From Elusimicrobiota bacterium (lineage in GTDB: Bacteria > Elusimicrobiota > Elusimicrobia > FEN-1173), in NCBI GenBank assembly GCA_016715645.1, contig JADJZR010000007.1, forward strand, positions 1-64,000: a stretch of 64,000 bases of DNA, written 5' to 3'. Shown here one piece after another: positions 47,824 through 58,100 of the stretch; position 1 is the stretch's first letter, and each line of letters opens with the position of its first letter. The notes beneath the pieces are model-generated. The model worked only from the letters and a program-made list of their open reading frames with translations, did not search any database and was not told the DNA's origin. Both the position numbers and the translations under genes were made by a program.

Positions 47824-49041
47824 TCATAGAGATTGTGTCATTTTCTCGTAAGAATCCACCATCGTTTTGGCGGAACGATCCCAATTGTGAAAATTTTCAA
47901 CCAGTGTGCGAGCGTTTTTTGCGATCTCCTGACGTAATTTGCAACCGTTGAGGAGCCGAATAACGCAGTCTGCAAAGTCACCGGGAGAATCCCCAATCAG
48001 GATTGTCTTTCCATGAATAACATCAAGACCTTCACATCCAAGGGAGGTTGAAACTACTGGGCGTCCCAAGGCCATTGACTCCACTATTTTTCCTCTCACC
48101 CCGCTTCCAGCGCGCAAGGGCACGGCCAGAAGGGCCGAGCTCTTGTAGTAGGGAAGGATGGTTGGGACATGCCCTGTTATCTTGACTCCTCGATTTCGAG
48201 CTAATTTTAATAACTCCCGCGGCGGGTTGTCCCCCACAATCGTTAAACAGGCTTTCTTTTTTTTCCCCTGGATTAAAGGAAAAATCGTCCGGACAAAATA
48301 CAAAGCAGCGTCCCTGTTGGGCGTGTAAGCCAGATTTCCAACCATCAGAATGTCGGTGGAGTCGGGATCCATGGGAAAAGGGAAGTGGGAGCCAGGATCA
48401 ACTCCATTGGGAACCGTAACAACACTGAGGCGAGGGTTTCTCTCCTGAATGACCTTTTCATCAAACGTTGAAATGGTGAAACATTGATCGAACTTGTTAC
48501 ACAATTGGCTTTCCCAGCGCCGGGACAAAATCCAATCAAACCAGTACTCAATCTTTCGAAATGGGCGTCTCTCAATGGAAAACATGCGCCGAAATAAAAG
48601 CTCGCCGACATTGTGAACGGTTAGCACTTTTTTGCACCCCACCTCAGCGGGAATGGCATCCACGTAGGGTGCCATGAAAGAATGCTCAATTTGAACAATA
48701 TCAATTGGTTGTCTTTTTAAAAAGGAATTGATTTTACTTCTCATTTTCTTCATGGAGTAATAACTATTGACGGGGGGTTCTAGCCTGAAAATTGTTCGGG
48801 CCAGGACAAGGAAAAAATAGCTTAAAAAAAACGGTCTTCGCCACGGAATTGCTTCCACAACCACGCAGTGTTTCTTGATTTCCGCGAGATGGGCAAGAGA
48901 CCCGGGAGAACGATTCAGGCTTATCAACCACACATTGTGTTTTTGAGAAATCCTTCGGATGAGATTAAAATACCGCGCCTCAGCGCCCCCATTGTCAAGG
49001 AATGGGATTGAATCGGTGACAAACAAAATGTTTAATTTCAT
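47824..49041 (-). CDS. Family 4 glycosyltransferase
   Basis: A 405-residue GT-B transferase paralogous to the 44893 gene. N-terminal LNILFVTDSIPFLDNGGAEA and RYFNLI, acceptor-side IDIVQIEHSFMAPYVDAIPA, and donor-side VVTVPNGVDPGSHFPFP, ILMVGNLAYTPNRDAALYFV, ITGHVPTILPYYKSSALLAV and GSGVRGKIVESMALGRPVVS. It likely adds a hexose from a nucleotide sugar to the lipid-linked repeat unit. It starts 3 bp after the stop of the flippase-WecG gene and is followed by an 87-bp gap with no recognisable signal before the GH44 gene. Confidence 0.88.
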   Translation of the reverse strand: MKLNILFVTDSIPFLDNGGAEARYFNLIRRISQKHNVWLISLNRSPGSLAHLAEIKKHCVVVEAIPWRRPFFLSYFFLVLARTIFRLEPPVNSYYSMKKMRSKINSFLKRQPIDIVQIEHSFMAPYVDAIPAEVGCKKVLTVHNVGELLFRRMFSIERRPFRKIEYWFDWILSRRWESQLCNKFDQCFTISTFDEKVIQERNPRLSVVTVPNGVDPGSHFPFPMDPDSTDILMVGNLAYTPNRDAALYFVRTIFPLIQGKKKKACLTIVGDNPPRELLKLARNRGVKITGHVPTILPYYKSSALLAVPLRAGSGVRGKIVESMALGRPVVSTSLGCEGLDVIHGKTILIGDSPGDFADCVIRLLNGCKLRQEIAKNARTLVENFHNWDRSAKTMVDSYEKMTQSL

Positions 49042-49044
49042 TGG

Positions 49045-51078
49045 TTATTCACTGACGAAAGAAGACCGGAAAAATTGGGCGAGGACGCCCTGGCAAAAAG
49101 GGAAAAAATCGCCGAAATAGCGGGCACTGAGACGACGAGGTTCCTGAAACAATCTCCACAACCATTCGAGCCCGTTGCGTTGCATCCAAGAGGGGGCCCT
49201 TCGTAATTTTCCGGACACGAAGTCAAAACTGGCGCCCGTGTTAATGAAAACCATGGGAGGCAACACGCTCTGATTTCTCCAGATCCAGTGTTCCTGTCGT
49301 GGAAAACCCAACCCCAAAAACAGGATGTCCGGTTTGGTTCGTTTGATCCGGTCGACGATCTCATTGTTTTCCGATTTGTCAAGGTCAAATCCGAAGGTCG
49401 GAGAAAATGTTTCTATTTCCGGTAAACCAGGATAAATGTGGCTAAGGACGTCCGCCGCTTTCCGTGCGACCCCGGGAGCGGCCCCCAGGAAAAACAGCCT
49501 GTATTTCCTTTTCGCCGCCTCCCCGCAAATCCTCATAAGTAGATCGGTTCCATTCACCCTCTCTTTTAGTGGCCCGGACAAAAACCGGGAGGCCCACAGG
49601 AGGGGGACCCCGTCGGGAACGTTCAAGTCGCCGGTATTCAACCCTTTTCGCAAATCCTCATCCTTCCCGGCGCTGACCAACGCGTGAACGTTCAGTGTCA
49701 GGACCACCTTCTTTTCCTTGCGCTCGATGTATTCTTGAATCCGACTCAGTGTCTCGGCCATCCCCACAGGGTCTATGCGCACCCCACACAAAGAGTGGGA
49801 AGGGGCTCGGTTTTCAACTGACGGAACTTTTTCGCTGAATCCTGCTTTGTATATACAAGCAAAGTAGGCAGGTAAAGAAATCCAATGGGTCAGAACATTC
49901 CACGCGGCTGCTCCAATCAATCCGAAGAGGGGGATAAAGATGAGATTCCCAACCAGATTAAAGACTGTTGCGACCCCGTTAATTTTGAGGACATCCAGTG
50001 GCCGGGCCATCCCGGTTAAAGTTAGCCCCAGGACATTATTCATTAACATTGCAGACAGCCCTAACGCGAGCAAGGGCAAAAGGGGGCCACTTAGTTCGTA
50101 TTTTTTAGTCAAAAGAAAGTGGACAATCTGTTCCTGAAATAGGAAAAGAACAACGGCACCCATCAACGAAGTCATAGCCACAAATCCCAGGCTCACAATC
50201 ATCGCGTTTCGCGCCTGCGACATCCTTTTTTCAACAAAAAGAGATGAAATTGCCGGATAATAAACAAGTCGAAAAGGTTCATAGATTTGCCGAGCGTTGT
50301 CAATGACTTTTGTGGCTACACCGTAGTAAGCGGCCTCGACAGGGCCGGCGAGGACCCCGAGAAGAAGGGAATCCGCTCTCATGAAAACGTAGGATAAAAT
50401 GGAATTAATCTGCAATGGAAACCCAAACCGCCAAAGATCGTCCATCCCTTTTTTGTCCCAGCGAACTCTCCGAAAAAACCGGAGCTGACGCGATTGGAAA
50501 AAGATGGCCGCGAGAGAGGAACACACCGACGCGTAAACCAGTCCCCGAGCCTCCCAATGCATCAACCCGATAAATACAATGGCCGACCCAAAACCCAGAG
50601 CGCTTGACATGAAATAGGATCGTGCCATGGCTTTCTCTCTTTGCATCCCTAACAGGAATGAGGAAAAGAGTTCCTGAACGCTCATAAGAACGATGAGAAC
50701 CGGCAAGAGGGGAATCAGATTTTCCAACGGGGAGGAATTGAAAAGGGCGGCAAACAAAGGCCTGCACAACCACGCCGCCGCACCTGCCAGGATAGCCAAG
50801 GCCAGTCGAAGGATCAAGGCATTATCCATGATTCGTCGTCGCCGGAGGCGCCCCTTTTCGTGAGCGAAGGCCCGTATCGATGAGAAAGACAGCCCCGCAT
50901 CGCAGAAAGCAAGAAAGAGCCAGAGAAGGGCCTCGAAAAGAACATACGCGCCGAACTGGTCCGGAGGCATGAGGCGCAAGGCCATTAGCACGGTCACCAA
51001 ACCCATGCCCTTGCGAGCCACAAGGCCCGATCCCGTCCAAAAGATCCCCGCCATGAAACCCGACATATTTCTACCCAT
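49045..51078 (-). CDS. Wzx-type flippase fused to a WecG/TagA/CpsF glycosyltransferase
   Basis: A 677-residue fusion. Residues ~1-430 form a polytopic MOP-superfamily flippase with about 12 to 14 membrane segments (GSGLVARKGMGLVTVLMALR, FGFPLQINSILSYVFMRADS, YGVATKVIDNARQIYEPFR, ending in ISLPAYFACIYKAG). From ~445 a WecG/TagA domain follows: VVLTLNVHALVSAGKDEDLR, DLNVPDGVPLLWASRFL, ERVNGTDLLMRICGEAAKRK, YRLFFLGAAPGVARKAADVL and LFLGLGFPRQEHWIWRN. WecG-type enzymes transfer ManNAcA or related sugars to lipid-linked intermediates on the cytoplasmic face; the flippase moves the finished unit across. Joining them could couple the last sugar addition to export. The start overlaps the Wzy gene by 8 bp. 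Confidence 0.88.
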   Translation of the reverse strand: MGRNMSGFMAGIFWTGSGLVARKGMGLVTVLMALRLMPPDQFGAYVLFEALLWLFLAFCDAGLSFSSIRAFAHEKGRLRRRRIMDNALILRLALAILAGAAAWLCRPLFAALFNSSPLENLIPLLPVLIVLMSVQELFSSFLLGMQREKAMARSYFMSSALGFGSAIVFIGLMHWEARGLVYASVCSSLAAIFFQSRQLRFFRRVRWDKKGMDDLWRFGFPLQINSILSYVFMRADSLLLGVLAGPVEAAYYGVATKVIDNARQIYEPFRLVYYPAISSLFVEKRMSQARNAMIVSLGFVAMTSLMGAVVLFLFQEQIVHFLLTKKYELSGPLLPLLALGLSAMLMNNVLGLTLTGMARPLDVLKINGVATVFNLVGNLIFIPLFGLIGAAAWNVLTHWISLPAYFACIYKAGFSEKVPSVENRAPSHSLCGVRIDPVGMAETLSRIQEYIERKEKKVVLTLNVHALVSAGKDEDLRKGLNTGDLNVPDGVPLLWASRFLSGPLKERVNGTDLLMRICGEAAKRKYRLFFLGAAPGVARKAADVLSHIYPGLPEIETFSPTFGFDLDKSENNEIVDRIKRTKPDILFLGLGFPRQEHWIWRNQSVLPPMVFINTGASFDFVSGKLRRAPSWMQRNGLEWLWRLFQEPRRLSARYFGDFFPFCQGVLAQFFRSSFVSE

Positions 51079-52540
51079 TGCCGTGCCTCGGAAGGAGCGA
51101 CAACCGATTCAATCCGACCAATAGTCCGGCCATACACCACAACATGAACATTTGTCCGAGCGGTTGATATTCTGAAAGACCATGAAACAACCCGCCGGCC
51201 AATCCGCTCAGGACCCCCAGAGAAAGAAGAGAGGTGACCCCCTGTTGTCGATAAATTGTGTCCAACCCCGCGCGCGCAACAAAGAAGAGAAACACCAAAA
51301 AACAGAATAGGGCCGGCAAACCCATTTCGCCGGCGACGTACAGAAACAAATTGTGTACCGGAAATTTAAAATAAGAAGTGACTCCTTCCAACGTTGAATC
51401 ATAGTATCCCATGGCATAAACATAATTTCCTGGCCCAACCCCGAACCAGGGGTTGTCCGAAATCATATCCAGGGCGACACGCATCAATGATAACCTGATT
51501 GAGGCCGCCCCCTGGTCGTAACTCACAAACCGGGACAAAATGATTTCCCACGAAAAAATAAGCCCGAGGAAAAGAGACCCAACAAAAAGCCATAAGATCA
51601 GGTTATGACGTTGGTGAAAAAGACGGGCTCTCCGGCCAATCAAGATAAAACAGGACATGGACACAATGAAGCTAATCCAGCCCCCCCGTGACAACGTGAA
51701 GACCAGGGCCATCAGCGCCAGTCCAAAAACCCCTGAAGCAATTACCTTCCTGATAATGGACCGAACAAGGAATGGAACGGAGGCCAAAACGGGCAAAATA
51801 AAATCCAGGTAGGCAAAACTGAACACGTTGTGCGACGGAAACGTCCCGGAAACACGCCGAAAAACGCCGACCTTGTCCAGTTCTTGATAAACACCATCAC
51901 CTCGGATCGCAAAATAAGATAACCCCAGCCGATGCGGGAAAAACTCTTGCGCAATCGCCAAACCAGATTGAACCGCCGCCCCTGCTAAAAGAACCAGTAG
52001 TACGAAACGGAGGCGAGCCTCCGAATTGATCTGGTCGGCCAGCACATAAAAAATCAGGATGTTCCTCAGCAGAGTCGCCGTCTGGAAAGATGCGATTGTT
52101 TTGTCGTGCGCAATAAAAGTCGCAGAAAGGGCAAGCCCGATAAAAAGCAAAAGGGAACCCCTCGTGGTTTGGGATATCCCCTGCGGGGCGCGACAGGCCG
52201 TTGCTCTTAGCCACCCGGCAATAAAAATCCCTACGGACAGCCAATCCATCAAATCGATTGTCGTGTAGATGCCAAAGTGGGGATCATGGAGAAAATGTTT
52301 TTTTATTCCGAGCGGGCCAAAAGAGCCCAAAAATACGAGCAAGGCCGTGGCATATCCCTGGCCGTCCTTGAGGACAACCGCTGGAATCAATAAAATATAG
52401 GAAGGAAAAAGCAACTTCGCAAAAAAGGATGACGAGGTTGTCGTAAAACAGGCCAGGAAAGCGCCCCCCAGCCCGGCTCCAAGCCAAAACATGGTATGCC
52501 ACCCTCGGTTGCCATCAAAGGCCATCCCATGCTCAGCCAC
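51071..52540 (-). CDS. O-antigen ligase/polymerase family membrane protein (Wzy-like)
   Basis: A 489-residue membrane protein with about 11 to 12 predicted helices. The large periplasmic loop before the late helices has the family pattern DNPWFGVGPGNYVYAMGYYD and FPVHNLFLYVAGEMGLPALF (a conserved His-Asn followed by Glu-x-Gly). Such proteins polymerise repeat units or ligate them to a carrier. It sits between the Wzc-like and Wzx-like genes, so polymerase is the natural reading. The likely start is one of the ATGs at 52540, 52525 or 52492; the last fits the first helix best. It directly abuts the Wzc-like stop. Confidence 0.88.
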   Translation of the reverse strand: MAEHGMAFDGNRGWHTMFWLGAGLGGAFLACFTTTSSSFFAKLLFPSYILLIPAVVLKDGQGYATALLVFLGSFGPLGIKKHFLHDPHFGIYTTIDLMDWLSVGIFIAGWLRATACRAPQGISQTTRGSLLLFIGLALSATFIAHDKTIASFQTATLLRNILIFYVLADQINSEARLRFVLLVLLAGAAVQSGLAIAQEFFPHRLGLSYFAIRGDGVYQELDKVGVFRRVSGTFPSHNVFSFAYLDFILPVLASVPFLVRSIIRKVIASGVFGLALMALVFTLSRGGWISFIVSMSCFILIGRRARLFHQRHNLILWLFVGSLFLGLIFSWEIILSRFVSYDQGAASIRLSLMRVALDMISDNPWFGVGPGNYVYAMGYYDSTLEGVTSYFKFPVHNLFLYVAGEMGLPALFCFLVFLFFVARAGLDTIYRQQGVTSLLSLGVLSGLAGGLFHGLSEYQPLGQMFMLWCMAGLLVGLNRLSLLPRHGNG

Positions 52541-54298
52541 TCAGATCGCCCGATAAAATATTTCAGGAACGGGGCGTGGTTTTCGATTCAAGAGAATCCC
52601 CACGATCTTTTCCGCGCCAACCAATTTCAAATGTTCCAATGCTCTTCGGGCAGAACCTTCTCGAGTTCTTCCGCAGGATACAACAAATAAAATCCGGTCC
52701 GCTTCCCTCGCCAAAGCCAGCGCGTCCCCATAAGGGCCCAGGGGCGGTGAGTCCAACAACAAAACATCGAACATCGATCTCAGCTCAGCCAACACACTCC
52801 CAATCCCACCCCCCCCTTCCCCGTAACTGACCCGATCCTCGCCCGCCGGCATGACAAAGAGGTTGTCAATATCGGTGGCATGAACAGCTTCTTTCAATGA
52901 GACTTTTTTTCTTATAACCTCGGCGAGTCCGGTCTTCTTCAGACCGAGAGACAACGCTCCCATCCCCGGGTTTCTCAAATCCGTGTCAATTAATACTATT
53001 TTCCGCTTTTTCTTTAACCCAGCCAACGCTTTCGAAAGATGGAAAAGCGAAGCGCTCCGTCCTTCCCTAGGGCCACTGCCTGCCACCATCCAGCATTGGG
53101 AAGACGGGGTCCGAATAAGAAAATCGATTTTTTGGGCCAACAATCCAAAGGGCTCTTCGTAACCGCCTTTGAAAGACGGGGAACCGGAAAAGGTCAGGTG
53201 GGGTATTGTTGCAATCACGGAAAGGCCGAGTGTTTCCTCGATCTGAGCTTCGTCCCACAACGCTGGTTGAACAGAATCGACAAAAAAAGACAGGCCGATT
53301 CCCCCACCCAATCCAATGACGACGGCAAGAATGATATTTAAAATGGTCTTTGGGGAGGAAGGATTTAGCGGAGGGGTCGCTGGAACTATGAGTTCCTGTC
53401 TTCGAACGTCGGAAATTCGAGTTTTTCCCAAACCCTCCACCAAATAGCGTTCCTGAAACTTATTTCGGATGTCCCGGTGTATCTCGCCTTCCATACGAAC
53501 ATCCCTTTCAAGTTTAAGTAGATGGGCGCTGTCCGCCATCAGGTCACGCAACTTTTCTTTCCGCCTTTTTAAGGCGACGTTGACTGCCGAAAGCCGCGGA
53601 TCTTTATCGGTCGAGTCCGGGAACCTGGTTGTTTTCATCGTTTCCAGGTCTTTAATTTCCTCCAGTATAAGTCGGACTTCACTGTCATAGGAAACAATAT
53701 TTTTTCCTATCTTGAATTCTTTTAAGGTGGTTTCTGCCTGTTGCAAACGGTCAAGCGCTTCTTTCTCCTGACTCATTAAAAATTGTGTCCCCCGCCCGGC
53801 TTCGTCCCGTTGCCTTTCAAAAATGAATTCTTGATAGGATTCGGCCAGCGCGTTGGCGACCTGGGCAGCGAGACGGGGGTTCTCATCGAGGACGCGAATC
53901 TTTATCAAATTTGTCTGTGCTTCAACGGAAACATCGATTCGTTTTTGTAGCCGTTTGATGGATTTCTCGATACTGGAAGGGGCGCGGCCGGGAACCTGGC
54001 TCAATTCTTTAAATTGCTTAACCAATTTCTCCACCAGGGGTCGACTCTTAATTATTTCTGCCTGCGTTTTCAAGTAGTGAATTTCTTTTTCCGCATTGAT
54101 CCAATCTCGAACGGCTGAAATGGGGGTGTTGTCCGACCATTCTATCAGCATTCTTGACTCGGCCCGATAAAGTGGTTTTTGAGAAAATGTCCAGGCAATT
54201 GTTGTAGCGACAACCACAAGAAAGTGGCCGACTACAAAATTCTTCCTCCGAAACAAGATAAACAGGTAGTCTCTTAAGGTGGGTTCCTTCCGATTCAT
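52541..54298 (-). CDS. Wzc/GumC-like chain-length determinant with degenerate BY-kinase domain
   Basis: A 585-residue inner-membrane protein. First transmembrane segment at ~22-40 (VVGHFLVVVATTIAWTF), a Wzz domain, a long coiled coil (~150-310), the GNVR-like RISDVRRQELIVPATPPLNP before the second transmembrane segment (~323-345). The cytoplasmic part (~380-585) is a BY-kinase fold with Walker A' IVLIDTDLRNPGMG and Walker B DVLLLDSPPLGPYGDA. Walker A reads GSGPREGRSASL: the catalytic lysine is Arg414. No tyrosine-rich tail is present. It probably controls chain length and connects the polymerase to Wza, possibly without kinase activity. The gene starts 29 bp after the Wza-like stop. Confidence 0.88.
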   Translation of the reverse strand: MNRKEPTLRDYLFILFRRKNFVVGHFLVVVATTIAWTFSQKPLYRAESRMLIEWSDNTPISAVRDWINAEKEIHYLKTQAEIIKSRPLVEKLVKQFKELSQVPGRAPSSIEKSIKRLQKRIDVSVEAQTNLIKIRVLDENPRLAAQVANALAESYQEFIFERQRDEAGRGTQFLMSQEKEALDRLQQAETTLKEFKIGKNIVSYDSEVRLILEEIKDLETMKTTRFPDSTDKDPRLSAVNVALKRRKEKLRDLMADSAHLLKLERDVRMEGEIHRDIRNKFQERYLVEGLGKTRISDVRRQELIVPATPPLNPSSPKTILNIILAVVIGLGGGIGLSFFVDSVQPALWDEAQIEETLGLSVIATIPHLTFSGSPSFKGGYEEPFGLLAQKIDFLIRTPSSQCWMVAGSGPREGRSASLFHLSKALAGLKKKRKIVLIDTDLRNPGMGALSLGLKKTGLAEVIRKKVSLKEAVHATDIDNLFVMPAGEDRVSYGEGGGGIGSVLAELRSMFDVLLLDSPPLGPYGDALALAREADRILFVVSCGRTREGSARRALEHLKLVGAEKIVGILLNRKPRPVPEIFYRAI

Positions 54299-54327
54299 TC
54301 TCGAAAAATCCCGCTCATGAACACGCT

Positions 54328-55038
54328 CTACTGGACCAATTTGTTGTAAACATTGAAGTTCACAACGGGCTGAATTTTCCGCGTGAAAAATTCCAGGAAA
54401 TCATCGAGCTTTGAAATAAAGCTCTTTGGGACAAAGATGACATCGTTATCTTGGAGAACAATATCTTCCAAGATCCGCTCAGGGCTTTCCAGGTGCGTTT
54501 TAAGATTAATTCGCGATACACGGGCCTGGTTCTTAGGACCAACGCGAACCAAAACTACACTGGTGAGATCAGCGGATCTCTTGGTGTAATCCGCCAGAGC
54601 CACTGCTTGCAATAGGGTGAGGCGACCCGTTAGAGGAAATATCCCCGGACGTTGGACTTCCCCCAACACAGCGACACGGCGACTCTTGAACTCAAGAATG
54701 GAAACGGTGACATGCGGGGACAGAATGAACTCCGCCAGATGACGGGTTATGGCGCTGTCCAGTTCGGCCACGGTCAGCCCCTCGGCGTCAACATCATCGA
54801 TCAGAGGGAAAGAGACCTTTCCATCCGGGCGAACCGCTGAATCGAAGGAAAGTTCAGGATGTTGCCACACAAAAAATCGGAGTTGATCATCTACACCAAT
54901 GAGGCAGCGAGGCGTTTGAGACAGGTCACCAAACTCAGATCCCTCTGCGACTGGAGAACCATCCGTGGAGGACAGCCCCCCCCCTACGGCAATCATCGTT
55001 ATTAAAAAAGCTTGTGCCCACATTTTTACATTAAACAT
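54328..55038 (-). CDS. wza: Wza-like polysaccharide export protein
   Basis: A 236-residue periplasmic or outer-membrane protein with a signal segment (WAQAFLITMIAVGGG). Residues ~45-130 form the polysaccharide export domain (IGVDDQLRFFVWQHPELSFD, AVRPDGKVSFPLIDDVDAEG, LTVAELDSAITRHLAEFI). A SLBB domain follows (VAVLGEVQRPGIFPLTGRLT, LLQAVALADYTKRSADLTSV, DIVLQDNDVIFVP). No lipobox cysteine is seen at the signal end. It should form the outer channel working with the Wzc-like protein. ATG 55038 or 55023 is the probable start; GTG 55053 is possible. It is the first gene of the minus-strand cluster. A lone TATAAT at 55071-55076 may be its -10, without a clear -35. Confidence 0.88.
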   Translation of the reverse strand: MFNVKMWAQAFLITMIAVGGGLSSTDGSPVAEGSEFGDLSQTPRCLIGVDDQLRFFVWQHPELSFDSAVRPDGKVSFPLIDDVDAEGLTVAELDSAITRHLAEFILSPHVTVSILEFKSRRVAVLGEVQRPGIFPLTGRLTLLQAVALADYTKRSADLTSVVLVRVGPKNQARVSRINLKTHLESPERILEDIVLQDNDVIFVPKSFISKLDDFLEFFTRKIQPVVNFNVYNKLVQ

Positions 55039-55140
55039 TTGTACCCACCCCACAATACAACGACGTCTTAATTATAAATTATCTCAAGTTTATATTCTTC
55101 ATTTAATCGCCCACAAGATCAAAGAGGCTCAAGTCGTGCA

Positions 55141-58100
55141 TTACCTAACTGTTTCCAACGTCCACAAGAGACCATCGGGTTCCCGAAGGCCCAAACGGAC
55201 GATATCGTGGGCCCGCTGGGGCGTTCCCGCGCAGGCGTAGATTCGGAGCTGAGGCGCGTTGCCCGACGGACGAACGTGAGCCACGTCCCCGTTTCCAAAC
55301 CGCAAGCGGATCCCGTCCAACACGTTCATCCCGCAAAGGCCTCCCTCAAAACCCGCCGCGCTGTTAAACAGCCCCTCCAAACGCCGGCGGTGGGCAAGCA
55401 GGGTCGCTCGATCCGGGACCGATAGGGCAACGGGTTGCCCCGCGACATCGCGCGCCGTCACTTCCTCTTTTCCGCCGAACACCACATCAATCACCCGCGG
55501 GTTCGGTGATGAAAAAGATTTTAGAATGGCCCGGCTGGATTCCACCGGGAAATTATCCAGAAGTCCCGCCTTGCTGAACCGACGAGGGAGCCGGTCAAAG
55601 AGGGCCACGAGAGACAGCCCTTTCTCCCGCGCCGAAAACAAAACGCATAGGATGGGCAACACCGCGTCTCGCGTCGGGAGAGGTGCCAATCGTCGGCCTT
55701 GTTTTTCCAGTGGACTTTGAAGTAGAAACCCTCCGTTCGCTTCATAACCCACCACTCGGCGAAACCCGTTCGACGTTGCGTCTTTCATGGCCGCCACCAC
55801 GTAGGGAGACCCAATTCGGGTGGGTGGACAACGGCGGCCTTTGAGGAAAATGTCCAGGGCGTCGTTGGCGCTAATGGGCGCAACCACCGCGTCGGCTTCC
55901 AGGTATTCCGCCACAAGCGGCCCCAGCAGGTCCCCGGGCAAAAACACCAGCCCGCCATCGGGCCTCACCCCGCACACCAAGGGCCGATCGCTGTCACCGT
56001 CGGTGGAAACCAGGGCATCCAACGCGCCCATCTCTTGCCGGGCCTGGTCGGCCATTTTTTGAAGGTCCCTCAGCCGTTCATCGGAAATGTCTTCCGTGTC
56101 GATGGGCACAAACTCTTCGCTCCGCCCCAAAGCCGTCACCTGGGCCCCCAACCCGCGCAAAATATCCACCACCAGATCTCGCCCGACCGCCGAGTGCTGA
56201 TAGACCGCCACCTTGCAACCGCTCAGCCCCTTGGATGAAAAGAAGTTTAAGTATCGACGCACGTAAGCGTCTCGCGCGGAAGGGGTTTCCATCGGGAGAG
56301 ACCTCGCCTGGGCGGATGCTAAAAATCCACTGTCGTCGAACAGAGACTCCTGGGCCGGGCGATTGTATTCTTCCGCTCGGACTTCCTGGACGCGAGCCAA
56401 AATACCCTGTTCGTCCTCTTTAAGCACCTCGCCGGATTTAAGGTTAAACTTAATTCCGTTTCGGTCAAAGGGAATATGACTTCCCGTCACCATAACGCTG
56501 GGCCGATTTTGGCCTAGGGCGTAGGACAAAAGGGCCGGACTGGGCAGACAACCTGTGTTTTCCACGGATAGCCCTTCATCCGATACCGCTCGGGCTACAG
56601 CGGAAGCAATTCGTGGAGTGCTGGGCCGAAGGTCCAACCCCATCGTGATCACGTCCCCAGGAACCGTGCCTTTTTGGTCGACCAAGTAACGCAAGAAGCC
56701 TCGGGTATTCACATAGGCTTCCAGGTCGGTGATGTCCCGGATCAGTCCCCGCAAACCGCTGGTACCAAACGCCAGTTCAGTGGGTTGTTTCCCTCGAAAC
56801 GACCGAACCGGCGGGACCCCCGCTTTAAAAACCAACGCGTCCGATCCAGCTTTAAAAGAACACACACACCCCCGAGGAACAAAAAAGCAGAACCCCTTTT
56901 TCTTCCCGGTCTCGACATTCATCTTTCCCGAAACGTTCCACCGAACATCAACGGACCCCGAAGCCACTAGGTATATTTCACCGCTCCAGGACGGAGACGT
57001 GGTATGGAACATTCCACACAAAGGAAACGGTTGTTTTTCCCTCTCCTCTTGGGAGAGGGCAGGGTGAGGGACCTCAGCCGTTACGATCCCCGCCCGTAAA
57101 TCCAAACGTCGCAGTTCAAACTCGGCCGCGCCGGTGCGGTAAACGGACTCCGCCCCGCGCACCGCGCGGGGGCTTAACACCTCGGGCAGGGCCCCCTCGA
57201 ATACCACGGTCTTCAGCAATTCCGGAACGTCCACGTGTTTGGGCGTGAGACCACCGCGAAGCACATTGTCCGAGTTGGCCATGATTTCCATGGCTGTCCC
57301 CTCCAAATAGGCGTGCAGTACGCCCGCCGGCAAATACAACGCTTCCCCCGGTTTTAGTTTAACCAGGTTCAGCAACAATACCGAGAGAAGACCCCGATCG
57401 GTTCGACCGGGCGACGAAAATTGCGCGTCCGCCCGCAAGACCCAATAACGTGGGTCTTCTTTTGGGAAAGGGGCTTTTTGGTTTTCACGACGCCAACGGT
57501 CCAGCAAAGGTCTCAAAAGGGCTTCCACATTTTCCGTCCGGTCGGTCATGAACGATCCATAAAGACGTTTAAGACCTTCCGCTGTTGGAACAAATTCCCG
57601 AGCCAGCTTATGAAGTTCCGGGTGGGCGCCCAAAAGTTCGGTTATTTGAGAATAGGGACGAAACCCCCGCAATGCCCAAAAGTCGATTCCGAAAGCCACC
57701 ACCAGTTCCGGTTTGTGGTTAGCGTCTTTGTAGTTGCGCGACGGAGCTTGGCGCGGAACGCCCCGGGCGTCTTCGTCGGCAAAACCAGCCCGAGCCTGTT
57801 CCAGCCCGGGATGGACCTGAATCGATAAGGGTTTCGCCGCGTCCAGGACTTTGAACAAAAAGGGAAGGCCCCCATAGTGGGCGGCCGTCTCACGGCCCAA
57901 AAGACCTTCGGGGTCTCGGGCGATCAACTCATCCAACCCCACCGAATCGCCGGACGCGCGGGCCACCTTCGACGGGTTTCCGGGGTGAGCCCCCATCCAC
58001 AATTCGGCAAACGGACGTCCGTCCGTATTCGATCGGTCCAACAAGTCGGCGATCACGGAGGACCCTCCCCACTCGTAATGCTGAACACCGGGGGATAAAA

